From positions 310,001 through 374,000 of the forward strand of contig CP009217.2 of assembly GCA_000746585.2 (NCBI GenBank): DNA of 64,000 nt, given 5' to 3'. Both the position numbers and the translations under genes were made by a program. This DNA comes from Rickettsiales bacterium Ac37b (GTDB lineage Bacteria; Pseudomonadota; Alphaproteobacteria; Rickettsiales; Arcanibacteraceae). Positions 51,950-61,703 of the stretch are shown here, piece by piece. The notes beneath the pieces are model-generated. The model was not told where the DNA came from. It saw only the letters and a program-made list of their open reading frames with translations, and did not search any database. Position 1 is the stretch's first letter. Each line of letters opens with the position of its first letter.

Positions 51950-53701
51950 TTAGCTGTCTTTTTTATCTTCAGTTGCTGCTTTATTTAATGCAGCACCTAA
52001 TATATCGCCTAAGCTGGCTCCGCTATCTGTTGAACCATATTCAGCTATTGCTCTTTTTTGTTCCTCGATTTCTAATGATTTTATAGATAAATTTACTTTA
52101 CAGTTTGTTTTATCTACCGATACAACTTTTGCATCAACCCTATCACCTACTGCAAAACGGTCAACGCGTTGCTCAACTTTTTCACTTGCAAGATCAGACT
52201 TTTTAATAAAGCTTGTAACTCCATCGTTAAATGTTACATCTATACCATCATCGTGAATATTAGTTACGGTACAAGTTATAATATCACCTTTTTGTATATC
52301 TTTAAGGTTATCTGCAAATTGATTTGCTGTTAATTGTTTAATACCTAAACTAATACGTTCTTTATCAGGATCTACTGCAAGTACTACAGCTGATACTTTA
52401 TCACCTTTTTGGTATTTGTTTAGTTCATCAGCATTGTCTTCATCCCATGATAAATCTGATATATAAACTAAACCATCGATGTCGTTGTCAAATCCTATAA
52501 ATAAACCAAAGTCTACAATATTTTTTACTTCACCCTCAACTATTGAATTTACAGGATGATTGTTTGCGAAATCAGCCCACGGATTATTGCTACACTGCTT
52601 AATACCAAGACTAATTCTATGTTTATTGATATCTACATCTAAAACAATAAATTCTATTTCCTGCCCTACACTATATATCTTTCTAGGGTTAACATTATTT
52701 TTAGACCAGCTCATTTCAGATATATGTACTAAACCTTCAATACCAGTTTCTAATTCTACAAACACACCATAATCAGTAATATTGGTAATTTTACCTGAAG
52801 ATTTTGTGCCTTTTGGATATTTTGATTCTATATTTTGCCAAGGGTTACCTTCTAACTGCTTCATGCCTAATGAAATACGTTTAGTATCATGATTATATTT
52901 TATAACTTGAACTTTTACAACTTGTCCATGAGTTAAAACTTCTGAAGGATGGCTAATACGATTCCATGAAATATCAGTAATATGTAATAAACCATCTACA
53001 CTACCTAAATCAATGAATGCACCATAATCAGTAATATTTTTGACTACACCTTCTAATACTTGTCCTTCATTAATATTAGATAAAAGTTCATTACGAGCTT
53101 CTAATCTAGATTCTTCAAGAATAGCTCTACGTGATACAACTATATTACCTTGTTTTCTGTCTACTTTTAATACTTGAAAAGACTGTAAAACTCCCATCAT
53201 ATGAGAAATATCTTTAATTGGCCTAATGTCTACCTGGCTTCCTGGCAAGAAAGCTAGTACGCCGCTAATATCAACAGTAAAGCCTCCTTTGACTTTACCA
53301 GAAATAGTACCTTCTACTCTTGCTGATTTATCTAAAGCTTTTTCTAGGTCAGCCCATGCTTTTTCTCTAATAGCTTTTTCTCTACTGATAATGGTTTTAC
53401 CACTACGATTTTCTAATTTTTCTAAAAATACTTCTACTACATCACCTACCTTAATATCATCTTCTTCACCTGCTAAAGTAAATTCTTTTATAGGTATATG
53501 ACCTTCTGCTTTTAAGCCTATATCTATAGTAACTAAATCATTTTCAATAGATATAATTTCTCCTTTTACTACTGTGCCTTCTTTTTTTTCATTTTTTAAA
53601 GAAGCGCTAAAAAGTTCTTCAAAACTTTCTTTAGTTGAGTATCCTGCAATTGCTTGCTCTAGGTTAACATTACCTATAACGTTGCGGTGGTGATTTGCCA
53701 T
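51950..53701 (-). CDS. rpsA: 30S ribosomal protein S1
   Basis: A 583-residue protein with six S1 OB repeats (roughly 39-105, 121-190, 207-275, 292-362, 379-449 and 463-532). Recurrent marks are DYGAFIDLG, DYGVFVELE and DFGLFIGF, each followed by GLxxIS/D.SW. It brings mRNA to the 30S subunit. Length is normal. It follows cmk in the widely conserved cmk-rpsA order, with a hairpin in between. Confidence 0.97.
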   Translation of the reverse strand: MANHHRNVIGNVNLEQAIAGYSTKESFEELFSASLKNEKKEGTVVKGEIISIENDLVTIDIGLKAEGHIPIKEFTLAGEEDDIKVGDVVEVFLEKLENRSGKTIISREKAIREKAWADLEKALDKSARVEGTISGKVKGGFTVDISGVLAFLPGSQVDIRPIKDISHMMGVLQSFQVLKVDRKQGNIVVSRRAILEESRLEARNELLSNINEGQVLEGVVKNITDYGAFIDLGSVDGLLHITDISWNRISHPSEVLTHGQVVKVQVIKYNHDTKRISLGMKQLEGNPWQNIESKYPKGTKSSGKITNITDYGVFVELETGIEGLVHISEMSWSKNNVNPRKIYSVGQEIEFIVLDVDINKHRISLGIKQCSNNPWADFANNHPVNSIVEGEVKNIVDFGLFIGFDNDIDGLVYISDLSWDEDNADELNKYQKGDKVSAVVLAVDPDKERISLGIKQLTANQFADNLKDIQKGDIITCTVTNIHDDGIDVTFNDGVTSFIKKSDLASEKVEQRVDRFAVGDRVDAKVVSVDKTNCKVNLSIKSLEIEEQKRAIAEYGSTDSGASLGDILGAALNKAATEDKKDS

Positions 53702-53767
53702 AAAAAACTTCCCTAGTATTAAATATCAAATGGTATAGTACCATTTATTCTTAAGGTTAAACAAAAT

Positions 53768-53796
53768 ATCTAATAATATTGTAAATATTATTAGAT
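53768..53796. terminator. Hairpin between cmk and rpsA
   Basis: ATCTAATAATATT, loop GTA, then its complement: a 13-bp AT-rich stem, 2-3 bases beyond the cmk stop. It may end the cmk transcript or partly attenuate read-through into rpsA. Confidence 0.55.
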
Positions 53797-53798
53797 GA

Positions 53799-54452
53799 TT
53801 AAATATTTGTATATTTAACAGTTTGTGGTATAAAAGACAATATATATTTTAAGGAATTCTCAATAGATAAATTACTGTTATCTATAATAATGGCGTCTGG
53901 TGCTGGTATTAGGGGAGAAATAGCCCTATTCTTATCGCGTTCATCACGGTCTTGCATATTTTTTATTATATCACTATATAAAAGATTAGGTTCATTTTTA
54001 TGTAACTCTTGATATCTACGCCTAGCACGTACTTCTAAGTTAGCTGTAATGAAAAATTTTATATTGGCATTAGGACACACAACCGTGCCAATATCTCTGC
54101 CTTCTAGGACAACTCCAGGATAATTATTCGCAGCAAACTCTTGCTGAAATTTTGTAAGTATTTCTCGTACTTCTGGAATAGTAGCAATTCTCGAAGCAAC
54201 TTTAGCAATTTTTTCATTGTTTAAAGAATAATCAAGTAAATCATAAAGTTTTATAGGAGTATGAGCAATTTTTATTATACTGCTTATATCATTTAACTCT
54301 GTCTTGGAATTAATTAAAAGCTTGCCAATCAGGCGGTAAATATTACCAGTAGGCAAAAAATGGAAGTTTAGTTCTTGGGCTAAAAGCTTAGCCAAAGTAC
54401 CTTTACCTGATGCCGCTAAGCCATCTATAGCAATAATGAAAGGTTTATTCAT
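53799..54452 (-). CDS. cmk: Cytidylate kinase
   Basis: About 217 residues from the Met at 54452, chosen because the P-loop follows directly (IAIDGLAASGKGTLAK); an upstream Met (54470) adds six residues. Other marks: LEGRDIGTVVCPNANIKFF, the ARRRYQEL lid and the DRDERDKNRAISPL segment. It phosphorylates CMP/dCMP. The cmk-rpsA pair is conserved in proteobacteria. Confidence 0.95.
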   Translation of the reverse strand: MNKPFIIAIDGLAASGKGTLAKLLAQELNFHFLPTGNIYRLIGKLLINSKTELNDISSIIKIAHTPIKLYDLLDYSLNNEKIAKVASRIATIPEVREILTKFQQEFAANNYPGVVLEGRDIGTVVCPNANIKFFITANLEVRARRRYQELHKNEPNLLYSDIIKNMQDRDERDKNRAISPLIPAPDAIIIDNSNLSIENSLKYILSFIPQTVKYTNI

Positions 54453-54656
54453 AAAATAATATTTATACAAAGCAAAAAATATAGGTAACTTATATTGGGG
54501 TTAATTGTCAATAATTATATTAGTTAGGTAATTTTAGCTATTTATAGTTTTGTAATTTATGTACTAAATTTTTTATCACTTGCTCTATTTGAACCTATCT
54601 TTAATTCAAATTAATTCCCTATATATAATATTATGATAAAATTTTAGTAGTAATAT

Positions 54657-54685
54657 CTTGAAATATTTTCTCCCTATACCTATAT
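54657..54685 (+). promoter_or_regulatory. Candidate heat-shock (sigma-32) promoter of hsp20
   Basis: CTTGAAA (54657-54663), 15 bases, then CCTATAT (54679-54685), close to the sigma-32 pattern CTTGAAA-N13-15-CCCATNT. It is about 95 bases upstream of the hsp20 ATG, in the divergent gap between cmk and hsp20. Confidence 0.45.
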
Positions 54686-54779
54686 CTATTATAAGAAAGG
54701 ATGCTTTTAGGTTCTTTCTAGATTTATTTTCCTAGTAAAATAGGATAAGTTATTAACTAATATTGCTTAAGAGGGTATT

Positions 54780-55229
54780 ATGCGTAATTTTGATCTTTCA
54801 CCATTATTTCGTTCATCCATAGGTTTTGATCGTTTACATAATCTTTTAGAAACAAGTTTAAAGGAAGATACCAGTAACGGTTATCCTCCTTATAATATAG
54901 GTAAAATTGATGATAATAAATATTTTATTACTATGGCTCTTGCTGGATTTAAGCCAGAAGACGTTAATGTTACAGTACAGAAAAACCTGCTTACAGTCTC
55001 AGGTAATGTAAGTAGTGACAATCAGGAAGATACCACCTATTTATATAAAGGTATTGCAACTAGGGCATTTGAAAGAAAATTTAGTCTAGTAGATTATATG
55101 CGAGTTGAAAATGCTAATATGGTTGATGGATTATTAACCATCGAACTAATACGTGAAATTCCTGAAGAAGTTAAACCTAGGCAGATATCTATTAATAAAG
55201 GGGTTACACCAAAAATTGGTAAAAAATAA
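54780..55229 (+). CDS. Small heat-shock protein Hsp20
   Basis: A 149-residue alpha-crystallin-domain chaperone of the IbpA type. The domain (about 38-130) includes YNIGKIDDNKYFITMALAGF, KNLLTVSGNV and the RAFERKFSLVDYMRVENA segment with VDGLLTIEL. The start (MRNFDLSPLFRSSIGFDRL) is typical. It holds unfolded proteins under stress; a sigma-32-like promoter lies upstream. Confidence 0.92.
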   Translation: MRNFDLSPLFRSSIGFDRLHNLLETSLKEDTSNGYPPYNIGKIDDNKYFITMALAGFKPEDVNVTVQKNLLTVSGNVSSDNQEDTTYLYKGIATRAFERKFSLVDYMRVENANMVDGLLTIELIREIPEEVKPRQISINKGVTPKIGKK

Positions 55230-55251
55230 TAATATAGAGTTTATTACTCTA

Positions 55252-55283
55252 AGGAAGCTTAGCTCTTTAATGGCAAGCTTCCT
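55252..55283. terminator. Hairpin between hsp20 and the next convergent gene
   Basis: AGGAAGCTT and AAGCTTCCT form a 9-bp stem in the gap between two convergent genes. No U tract follows, so it may act as a bidirectional end or a stability hairpin. Confidence 0.5.
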
Positions 55284-55297
55284 ATTGTCATATAGCG

Positions 55298-55660
55298 TTA
55301 ATATGGTATATAGTCTATATATTCATCGCTAGATTCTCCTACACAACTTACATTTTCCTCTTTTTCTTGAAATGAGCTATAATCTTCAAGATATATCTTC
55401 CATTTGTTAGAATGAGCATATATTATATTTTTTATCAGCATATCTTCGGTCAAGGTATTTCCAGGTTTATTTTTAAAAAGGTGCAGAATATTTTTACATA
55501 TTGAGTTTTGTAAAGAAAATTTTTCTAAATAACATTCTACATGTGGATTGTTTTTTGGATGAGTGAGATGATAATAGTGAAATGCTTTTAATATTAAATC
55601 AATCTTTATTAAACAATTATTAAAATCTAAAAAAGTAGGTAAAGGGGCTAAATGTTGCAT
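55298..55660 (-). CDS. Hypothetical protein
   Basis: A 120-residue protein with no recognised family. The N-terminal half is aromatic- and His-rich (YYHLTHPKNNPHVECYL), the C-terminus acidic (SSFQEKEENVSC) and without membrane segments. It is convergent with hsp20. The frame is clean and the length non-trivial, so it is plausibly real, but nothing shows its role. Confidence 0.5.
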   Translation of the reverse strand: MQHLAPLPTFLDFNNCLIKIDLILKAFHYYHLTHPKNNPHVECYLEKFSLQNSICKNILHLFKNKPGNTLTEDMLIKNIIYAHSNKWKIYLEDYSSFQEKEENVSCVGESSDEYIDYIPY

Positions 55661-55823
55661 AATTTTATAAATATTTTTTTAATATAATGGAGGTATTTTA
55701 GATTATTATATAAAGATTGCAAACGTTATTATGTGCTTAATTAAGAAAAAATAATAAATTTAATTATTTATATAATTGGAGTCATATGAATAACTTATTA
55801 AACTAGCTTTAGATGGTAATTAT

Positions 55824-57287
55824 ATGTCTTTTTTAAATTCTTTAAATTATAAAGTCCTGTTTAAGGAAAAAGCCTATATTAACGGTGAATGGGTTTCTGC
55901 AATGAGTAATGAGACTGTCCCTGTGATTAATCCTGCAAGTGGTGAAATTATAGGTATAGTACCGAGTATGGATAATAATGATGTATTAATTGCTATTAAT
56001 GCGGCACATGAAGCATTTAGGGAGTGGAAAAAATATACTGCTAAAGAAAGAGCAAAAATTTTACGTAAATGGTATGAATTAGTGATTATACATAAAGATG
56101 ATTTATCTAAGATAATGACTGCTGAACAGGGGAAGCCTCTAGAGGAAGCTATTCAGGAAATAGAATATGCAGCAAATTTTATAGAATGGTTTGCTGAGGA
56201 AGCTAAAAGAACTTATGGAGATACTATTCCAGCTCCAAATAGTAAGCAAAGAATTATGGTAACTACAGAGCCAATAGGGGTAGTAGCTGCTATTACGCCT
56301 TGGAATTTCCCATCTAGTATGGTTACTAGAAAGGTAGCTCCAGCACTCGCTGCGGGCTGTACAATAATTTTGAAACCTTCTGAGGAAACCCCTTTTTCTG
56401 CACTTGCGCTTGCTGTGCTTGCAGAAGAAGCTGGTATACCAAAAGGGGTAATTAATATTGTTACAGGTCATCCTCAGTCTATAGGAGCAGAATTAACTAC
56501 TAATCCTAAAATTCGTAAATTAAGCTTTACTGGTTCTACAGAAATAGGTAGGTTATTGATTAGTCAATGTGCCTCTACAATTAAACGTATGTCAATGGAG
56601 CTAGGTGGTAACGCGCCCTGTATTGTATTTGATGATGCTGATCTTAAATTAGCAGCTCAAGGCATTATTGCTTCAAAATATAGAGCTAATGGTCAAACTT
56701 GTATCTGTATTAATCGTGTGTTTGTGCATGCTAAAATATATGATAAGTTACTGGCCTTATTAGTTGAGCATGTAAAGAGCTTAAAAGTAGGGAATGGCTT
56801 TGAGAAAGGTGTAAAATTGGGTCCGCTTATTTCAGCCCAGGCTGTATCAAAAGTAGAAAGGCTTTTAGGCGATGCTATAAATAAAGGTGGTAAGGTGGTA
56901 TTAGGTGGTAATCGTATTCGGGGGCATGGCTACTTTTTTGAGCCTACTATAGTTGTGAATGCTAGTGATGAGATGGAATGTTTTGTTGAAGAAATTTTTG
57001 GCCCTATCACAGTGTTATATAGTTTTAATTCTGAAGAAGAAGTAGTGAAAAGAGCTAATAATACTATTTATGGTTTAGCAGCTTATGTTTATACTAATGA
57101 TATTTCTCGTATGTATCGTATTACTGAAAATTTAGAATATGGCATGGTGGGTATTAATAATACTTCCATTTCTAACGAAGTGGCTCCTTTTGGAGGAATT
57201 AAGCAATCAGGATTTGGCCGTGAAGGATCATATATGGGAATCAAAGAATTTCAAAACATAAAATATATTTGTGTAGGCAATATCTAG
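55824..57287 (+). CDS. gabD: NAD(P)-dependent succinate-semialdehyde dehydrogenase
   Basis: A 487-residue aldehyde dehydrogenase. The cofactor/active-site residues are in place: N161 in PWNFP, K184 in LKPSEETP, E259 in MELGGNAP and the nucleophile C293 in GQTCICINR. The TCICINR pattern and the NGEWVSA start favour GabD-type enzymes, which oxidise succinate semialdehyde to succinate, but other aldehyde substrates remain possible. Confidence 0.85.
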   Translation: MSFLNSLNYKVLFKEKAYINGEWVSAMSNETVPVINPASGEIIGIVPSMDNNDVLIAINAAHEAFREWKKYTAKERAKILRKWYELVIIHKDDLSKIMTAEQGKPLEEAIQEIEYAANFIEWFAEEAKRTYGDTIPAPNSKQRIMVTTEPIGVVAAITPWNFPSSMVTRKVAPALAAGCTIILKPSEETPFSALALAVLAEEAGIPKGVINIVTGHPQSIGAELTTNPKIRKLSFTGSTEIGRLLISQCASTIKRMSMELGGNAPCIVFDDADLKLAAQGIIASKYRANGQTCICINRVFVHAKIYDKLLALLVEHVKSLKVGNGFEKGVKLGPLISAQAVSKVERLLGDAINKGGKVVLGGNRIRGHGYFFEPTIVVNASDEMECFVEEIFGPITVLYSFNSEEEVVKRANNTIYGLAAYVYTNDISRMYRITENLEYGMVGINNTSISNEVAPFGGIKQSGFGREGSYMGIKEFQNIKYICVGNI

Positions 57288-57409
57288 AATATGTAATAGA
57301 TATGGATAATATATATTGAATGATTTAATAAATATGTGTAAAGAGATAAATATTAGGTATATAAGTGTATTGCTGTTGTTAATATTATTATAACATGTTT
57401 GGATAATAT

Positions 57410-58651
57410 ATGATTTCTAAGTTAGAGCTGTTGATAGCATTTCGTTATTTAAGAGCAAGAAAAAAAACTATGATGATTTCTGTTATTACATGGTTTTCAT
57501 TTTTAGGTGTGATGCTTGGAGTTGCGGCATTAATAGTGGTAATGTCAGTAATGAATGGATTCCATACAGAAATTAGTAATAAAATGACAGGTTTTAACGG
57601 TGATATCAATATATATAAACGTAAAGGGTTTATTGGGAATTTTGAATCATTGATTAATCAAATTGCAAAAGATGATGAAGTAATTTTAGTAACTCCACTA
57701 ATTGAAGCACAAGTTATGGCCGCAAGTGGAGGATTTGCAGCAGGAGCGTATGTCAAAGGAATTAAGATAGATGATTTAAAAAATAAGGCAATAGTTGCGA
57801 ATAATATTATTGCTGGAAATATAGAATATTTAGATAGTAATAGTGTAATCTTAGGTAATGAACTCGCGGCATCTTTACATATAGGTGTGGGTGATTTAGT
57901 GACTATTATTTCGCCTCAAGCAACAAATACTATCATAGGGATGATACCTAGAAGTAAAGTTTATAAAGTAGCAGCTTTATTTAAAACCGATATGTATCTT
58001 TACGATAATTCTAATCTTTTTATGTCTCTGGAGCAGGCACAACTTCTTTTCCGCATGCCTAGTATGGTTAATACTATAGAGGTAATGATTGCCGACCCTA
58101 ATCAGGCTTTAGAAATGTCTGATAAAGTATCTACAATTTTGGGTTCGGAATATAGTGTAAGTAATTGGCAAGTTATTAATGCTAGCTTTTTCCAGGTATT
58201 AAAAACTGAAAGAGTAGTGATGTTTTTAATTTTAGCTCTAATCATTCTTGTTGCTGCTTTTAATATTATTTCTAGTTTGATAATGTTAGTTAAGGAGAAA
58301 AATAAAGCTATTGCAATATTACGTACTATGGGTATGAGTCGTTCTGGTATATTGCGTATATTTTTAATATGTGGTTCTACCATTGGGATTGCTGGAACAA
58401 TTGCTGGAACAATTTTGGGATTAAGTTTTGCACTGAATATTAATACGATTAAAGCCTTATTGGAAAAGCTAACTGGTACTACAATTTTTGATCCAGTAAT
58501 ATATTATTTATCCTCTTTGCCATGTGATGTACAAAACGGTGATATTATTAAAGTAATATTGCTAGCATTATTATTATCATTTTTGGCAACTATTTATCCT
58601 GCTTGGAGAGCAGCAAAAACTAATCCTGCTGAAAGCTTACGTTATGAATGA
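57410..58651 (+). CDS. lolC: Lipoprotein-releasing system permease LolC/LolE
   Basis: A 413-residue FtsX-type permease: one N-terminal helix (about 24-47), a large periplasmic domain and three C-terminal helices. The start ELLIAFRYLRARKKTMMISV and MNGFHTEISNKM are LolC/E signatures; the end [17 protein letters not shown] is also typical. With LolD it frees lipoproteins from the inner membrane. As in many alphaproteobacteria, a single LolC/E-type gene is present. It overlaps lolD by 8 bp. Confidence 0.95.
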   Translation: MISKLELLIAFRYLRARKKTMMISVITWFSFLGVMLGVAALIVVMSVMNGFHTEISNKMTGFNGDINIYKRKGFIGNFESLINQIAKDDEVILVTPLIEAQVMAASGGFAAGAYVKGIKIDDLKNKAIVANNIIAGNIEYLDSNSVILGNELAASLHIGVGDLVTIISPQATNTIIGMIPRSKVYKVAALFKTDMYLYDNSNLFMSLEQAQLLFRMPSMVNTIEVMIADPNQALEMSDKVSTILGSEYSVSNWQVINASFFQVLKTERVVMFLILALIILVAAFNIISSLIMLVKEKNKAIAILRTMGMSRSGILRIFLICGSTIGIAGTIAGTILGLSFALNINTIKALLEKLTGTTIFDPVIYYLSSLPCDVQNGDIIKVILLALLLSFLATIYPAWRAAKTNPAESLRYE

Positions 58652-59315
58652 TGTTTACATATTAAATAATATTTATAAATCCTTTACTCAAGGTAATCAT
58701 ACTTTAGAAATTTTAAAAGGTATAAACCTAACTATAATGCAGGGTGAAATTGTTGCTTTAGTTGGTCCATCTGGTTCTGGCAAATCGACTTTACTACAAA
58801 TTGCAGGTCTTTTAGATATGCCAAATAAAGGTGATATTATAATCAATGGCAAGCGTTTAATATTAACTAATGATTATGAGCGTACCTTAATGAGAAGAAG
58901 TTTGATAGGTTTTGTGTATCAGGCTCATCATTTATTACATGAATTTTCTGCAATAGAAAATGTGATGATTCCTCAGCTAATACAAAATAAAAGAAAGAAG
59001 GAAGCTGAAGAATATGCAATGCATTTATTATGTTCTGTAGGGTTAAAGCATAGATGTAAACATTATCCAAATGAGTTATCTGGTGGTGAACAACAAAGAG
59101 TAGCAATTGCAAGAGCGTTATCCAATAATCCATCTGTATTTCTTGCAGATGAACCTACTGGTAATCTTGATCCTGATACTTCTGAGCAGGTAAGTAACAC
59201 TTTAATTCAGTTTCTAAAAACACATAAAGTTGTTTCATTAATTGTAACTCACAATATGGCTCTTGCGTCAAAAGCAGATAGAATAGTAAAACTTACCAAC
59301 GGGATATTAATTTGA
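58644..59315 (+). CDS. lolD: Lipoprotein-releasing ABC ATPase LolD
   Basis: A 223-residue ABC ATPase. Walker A is GPSGSGKST (about 41-49), the signature [15 protein letters not shown], Walker [13 protein letters not shown] and the switch His in IVTHNMALA. It drives lipoprotein release with LolC; translation is coupled by the 8-bp overlap. Confidence 0.96.
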   Translation: MNDVYILNNIYKSFTQGNHTLEILKGINLTIMQGEIVALVGPSGSGKSTLLQIAGLLDMPNKGDIIINGKRLILTNDYERTLMRRSLIGFVYQAHHLLHEFSAIENVMIPQLIQNKRKKEAEEYAMHLLCSVGLKHRCKHYPNELSGGEQQRVAIARALSNNPSVFLADEPTGNLDPDTSEQVSNTLIQFLKTHKVVSLIVTHNMALASKADRIVKLTNGILI

Positions 59316-59797
59316 TTTAAACAATAAGGTTTCGTATTTCTGGAATTCCTTCTATCTACGAAAGTAATGTGCTATCTGGCTCACTATAGTTTTTTCAGCT
59401 TCCTTAACAGATATAGTAAATTGATTTGAATTCGGGAAGCGGTTATAGCTGTGGCAATTTAAATATTACTTTGTTGTTCGTTGCCTATAATAGCATTTCT
59501 ACGCTTCGCGCCTCATCCCTTGTATCGAACTTAAACTGTTTTTACTATACAACAATTTACTCTACTCATACTCTTGGAGTATCATTTCAAATGAAAAATA
59601 ATATAATTTTAATATTATTTTACCGAATCTATTTTTATTAATAAACTTTTTACTTAATTATTGTACAAACTAAATGAAGAGGTTGGTTAAAAGTAGAGCT
59701 GTATTTTATTACAGCTTTACGCTTATATAATAAAAAATTTGGACTTGCGACATTGTTTCTCTTTGCTTGCGCTGGCTTAATTGAGGGTAAATGCTAT
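59316..59797. other. Repeat-bearing intergenic stretch before rmlA
   Basis: About 480 bases without a convincing gene. It contains a partial MITE-like end near 59412-59436 and the full copy at 59444-59549. A short GCTTTACGC block and AT-rich sequence precede rmlA. Confidence 0.5.
59444..59549 (+). repeat. MITE-like repeat, copy 4
   Basis: Starts TATAGCTGTGGCAATTTAAA and ends TTAAACTGTTTTTACTATA. The first half is nearly identical to the copy at 51753 (TATTACTTTGTTGTTCGTTG). The inner palindrome region TAGCATTTCTACGC is partly changed. Confidence 0.7.
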
Positions 59798-60739
59798 ATG
59801 AAAGGTATAATTTTAGCTGGAGGTAGTGGGACAAGATTATCACCTCTTACTCAATCTGTTAGTAAGCAGATTTTACCAATTTATGATAAACCTATGATTT
59901 ACTATCCTTTATCGTCGTTAATGTTAGCTAATATTAGGGATATACTTATTATAAGTACGCCTAGTGATTTGCCATTATTAAAGAATCTCTTAGGAAATGG
60001 ACAAAAATTAGGAATAAATTTATCATATTTACCACAGGAAAAGCCGGAAGGTATTGCGCAAAGTTTTATTATAGGTGAAGAATTTATAGGAAATGAGCCA
60101 GTATGTCTAATACTTGGAGACAATATTTTTTATGGGCATGAGTTATATAATAAGCTGAGTAAAGCTACATCTTTAGTCAAAGGAGGGTGTGTTTTTGCTT
60201 ATTATGTTAATGATCCTGAGCGTTATGGGGTAGTAGAATTAGATAGTAGCTATAAACCTGTATCAATAATAGAAAAACCTATGAATCCAATTTCGTCTTG
60301 GGCAGTTACAGGTATATATTTTTATGATTCTCAGGTAGTAGAAATTGCAAAATCATTGCAGGCTTCCGCGCGAGGAGAATTAGAAATTACTGATGTTAAC
60401 AATATTTATTTAGCAAAAGGTAATTTGAAAGTGGAGTTTCTAGGAAGAGGTATTGCTTGGCTTGATACAGGGACATTTGATTCTTTATTACAGGCATCAA
60501 ACTTTATTCAAACTCTCCAAGTAAGACAAGGTTTAAAAATAGCGTGTATTGAAGAAATAGCATATAATAAAGGTTATATAAATCAAGAGCAGTTATTAGA
60601 ACTGGCTAATCGTTATGGCAAAAACGATTATGGAAACTATCTTAGATCTATCATTTATCAAAAAGAAATCTTTAATCATAGTTTTGTAGCTAATTATGGT
60701 TTAGAGAGAAAGAGAATCAAGTCAGCAAATGGAATATAA
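59798..60739 (+). CDS. rmlA: Glucose-1-phosphate thymidylyltransferase RmlA
   Basis: About 313 residues from the Met at 59798; the frame extends 15 residues upstream with no ribosome site. Nucleotidyltransferase marks: [43 protein letters not shown] and [10 protein letters not shown] with [10 protein letters not shown]. It makes dTDP-glucose for dTDP-rhamnose and O-antigen. The partner genes rmlB, C and D are not in the window. The C-terminal tail is about 20 residues longer than usual. Confidence 0.93.
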   Translation: MKGIILAGGSGTRLSPLTQSVSKQILPIYDKPMIYYPLSSLMLANIRDILIISTPSDLPLLKNLLGNGQKLGINLSYLPQEKPEGIAQSFIIGEEFIGNEPVCLILGDNIFYGHELYNKLSKATSLVKGGCVFAYYVNDPERYGVVELDSSYKPVSIIEKPMNPISSWAVTGIYFYDSQVVEIAKSLQASARGELEITDVNNIYLAKGNLKVEFLGRGIAWLDTGTFDSLLQASNFIQTLQVRQGLKIACIEEIAYNKGYINQEQLLELANRYGKNDYGNYLRSIIYQKEIFNHSFVANYGLERKRIKSANGI

Positions 60740-60992
60740 TGTTTATTAGAATAAAGTTATCAAATATTACTTATTCCAAATAATTTCTTACATATTTTCA
60801 ACAATTATATAAAGTTCTATAGCTAGATCTCTAATATTATTTTATATATATTACTCTAATTAAATTTTATACATTAATATTAACAATTTTGTAATATTAA
60901 TAAAACTATAAAATATTATCTTGTATTAAGGAATAATTTAATATATTAATAAAAGTTAATAACATTAACAAAATAATATTTAAGGAAGAAAA

Positions 60993-61331
60993 ATGGCAAG
61001 AACAGGAAAATTAAAACAAGCAATACGTGAAAATATACAAATTATACCACAATCTCATACAGTTATAAAAACTACAACAACTGGAAATGTAGATTCCCCA
61101 ATCATAAAACAATTACTAGAAGGGTTTCCAGATATTCATTTATCACATGAAAAGAAAGCTATCGAAACTTTTGTAGTAATAGAAACGCCAACTGTACCTG
61201 ATTATAACCTATCATCAGAAAATACCCCTAATAATGGTAATAATTCTGTTACAGATGAAAATACTATTAATATAGTTGGTGCTGATGCAAATAGTGGATG
61301 GATGGCATTTATACATAAATGGAGTTTATAA
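60993..61331 (+). CDS. Hypothetical protein
   Basis: A 112-residue protein, basic at the N-terminus (MARTGKLKQAIREN) and Asn/Thr-rich at the C-terminus, without a signal peptide or membrane helix. AAGGAAG precedes the ATG at a good distance, which supports translation. No family recognised. It stands between rmlA and the barrel gene. Confidence 0.5.
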   Translation: MARTGKLKQAIRENIQIIPQSHTVIKTTTTGNVDSPIIKQLLEGFPDIHLSHEKKAIETFVVIETPTVPDYNLSSENTPNNGNNSVTDENTINIVGADANSGWMAFIHKWSL

Positions 61332-61703
61332 TAATTTCTCATTAATGGTTACAACAAGCTTCTAATATTATGTATAGAGGAAGTTTGTTGATACCAGTTA
61401 GTTATATTAATTTCTCCATTGTTGCGCTTCAGAAACTTGGCCTTTGCCACATACTACAGTATGTTCATCAATTATATTTTAAATTGCCTTAATAGTTCTT
61501 ATGGTATTAATGTGGTGAGGGACATAGTAATATATTACAAATTATAATATTTCAGTTGCATAAAAAGGTCCAAGGCTATATGTTAAAAAAAATTAAATAA
61601 AAATATCTTGCTGTAAAATCTTATATTTTAGTTTTACTTCTATAAAAACGGTAAGGTTTGAAATTATTTTTTATTATACATTCAAGCTTAAAGGTACTTA
61701 TCC
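61332..61703. other. Intergenic stretch with a weak repeat fragment
   Basis: About 370 bases. The part near 61421-61485 (TTGTTGCGCTTC ... CACATACTACAGTATGTTCA) has the design of the region's small palindromic repeats but matches none closely. The rest is AT-rich and presumably carries the barrel gene's promoter. Confidence 0.4.

Noticed and set aside
59426-59641. 71-codon frame across the MITE-like repeat before rmlA
   Set aside because: Lies mostly within repeat DNA, with no product similarity and no ribosome site.
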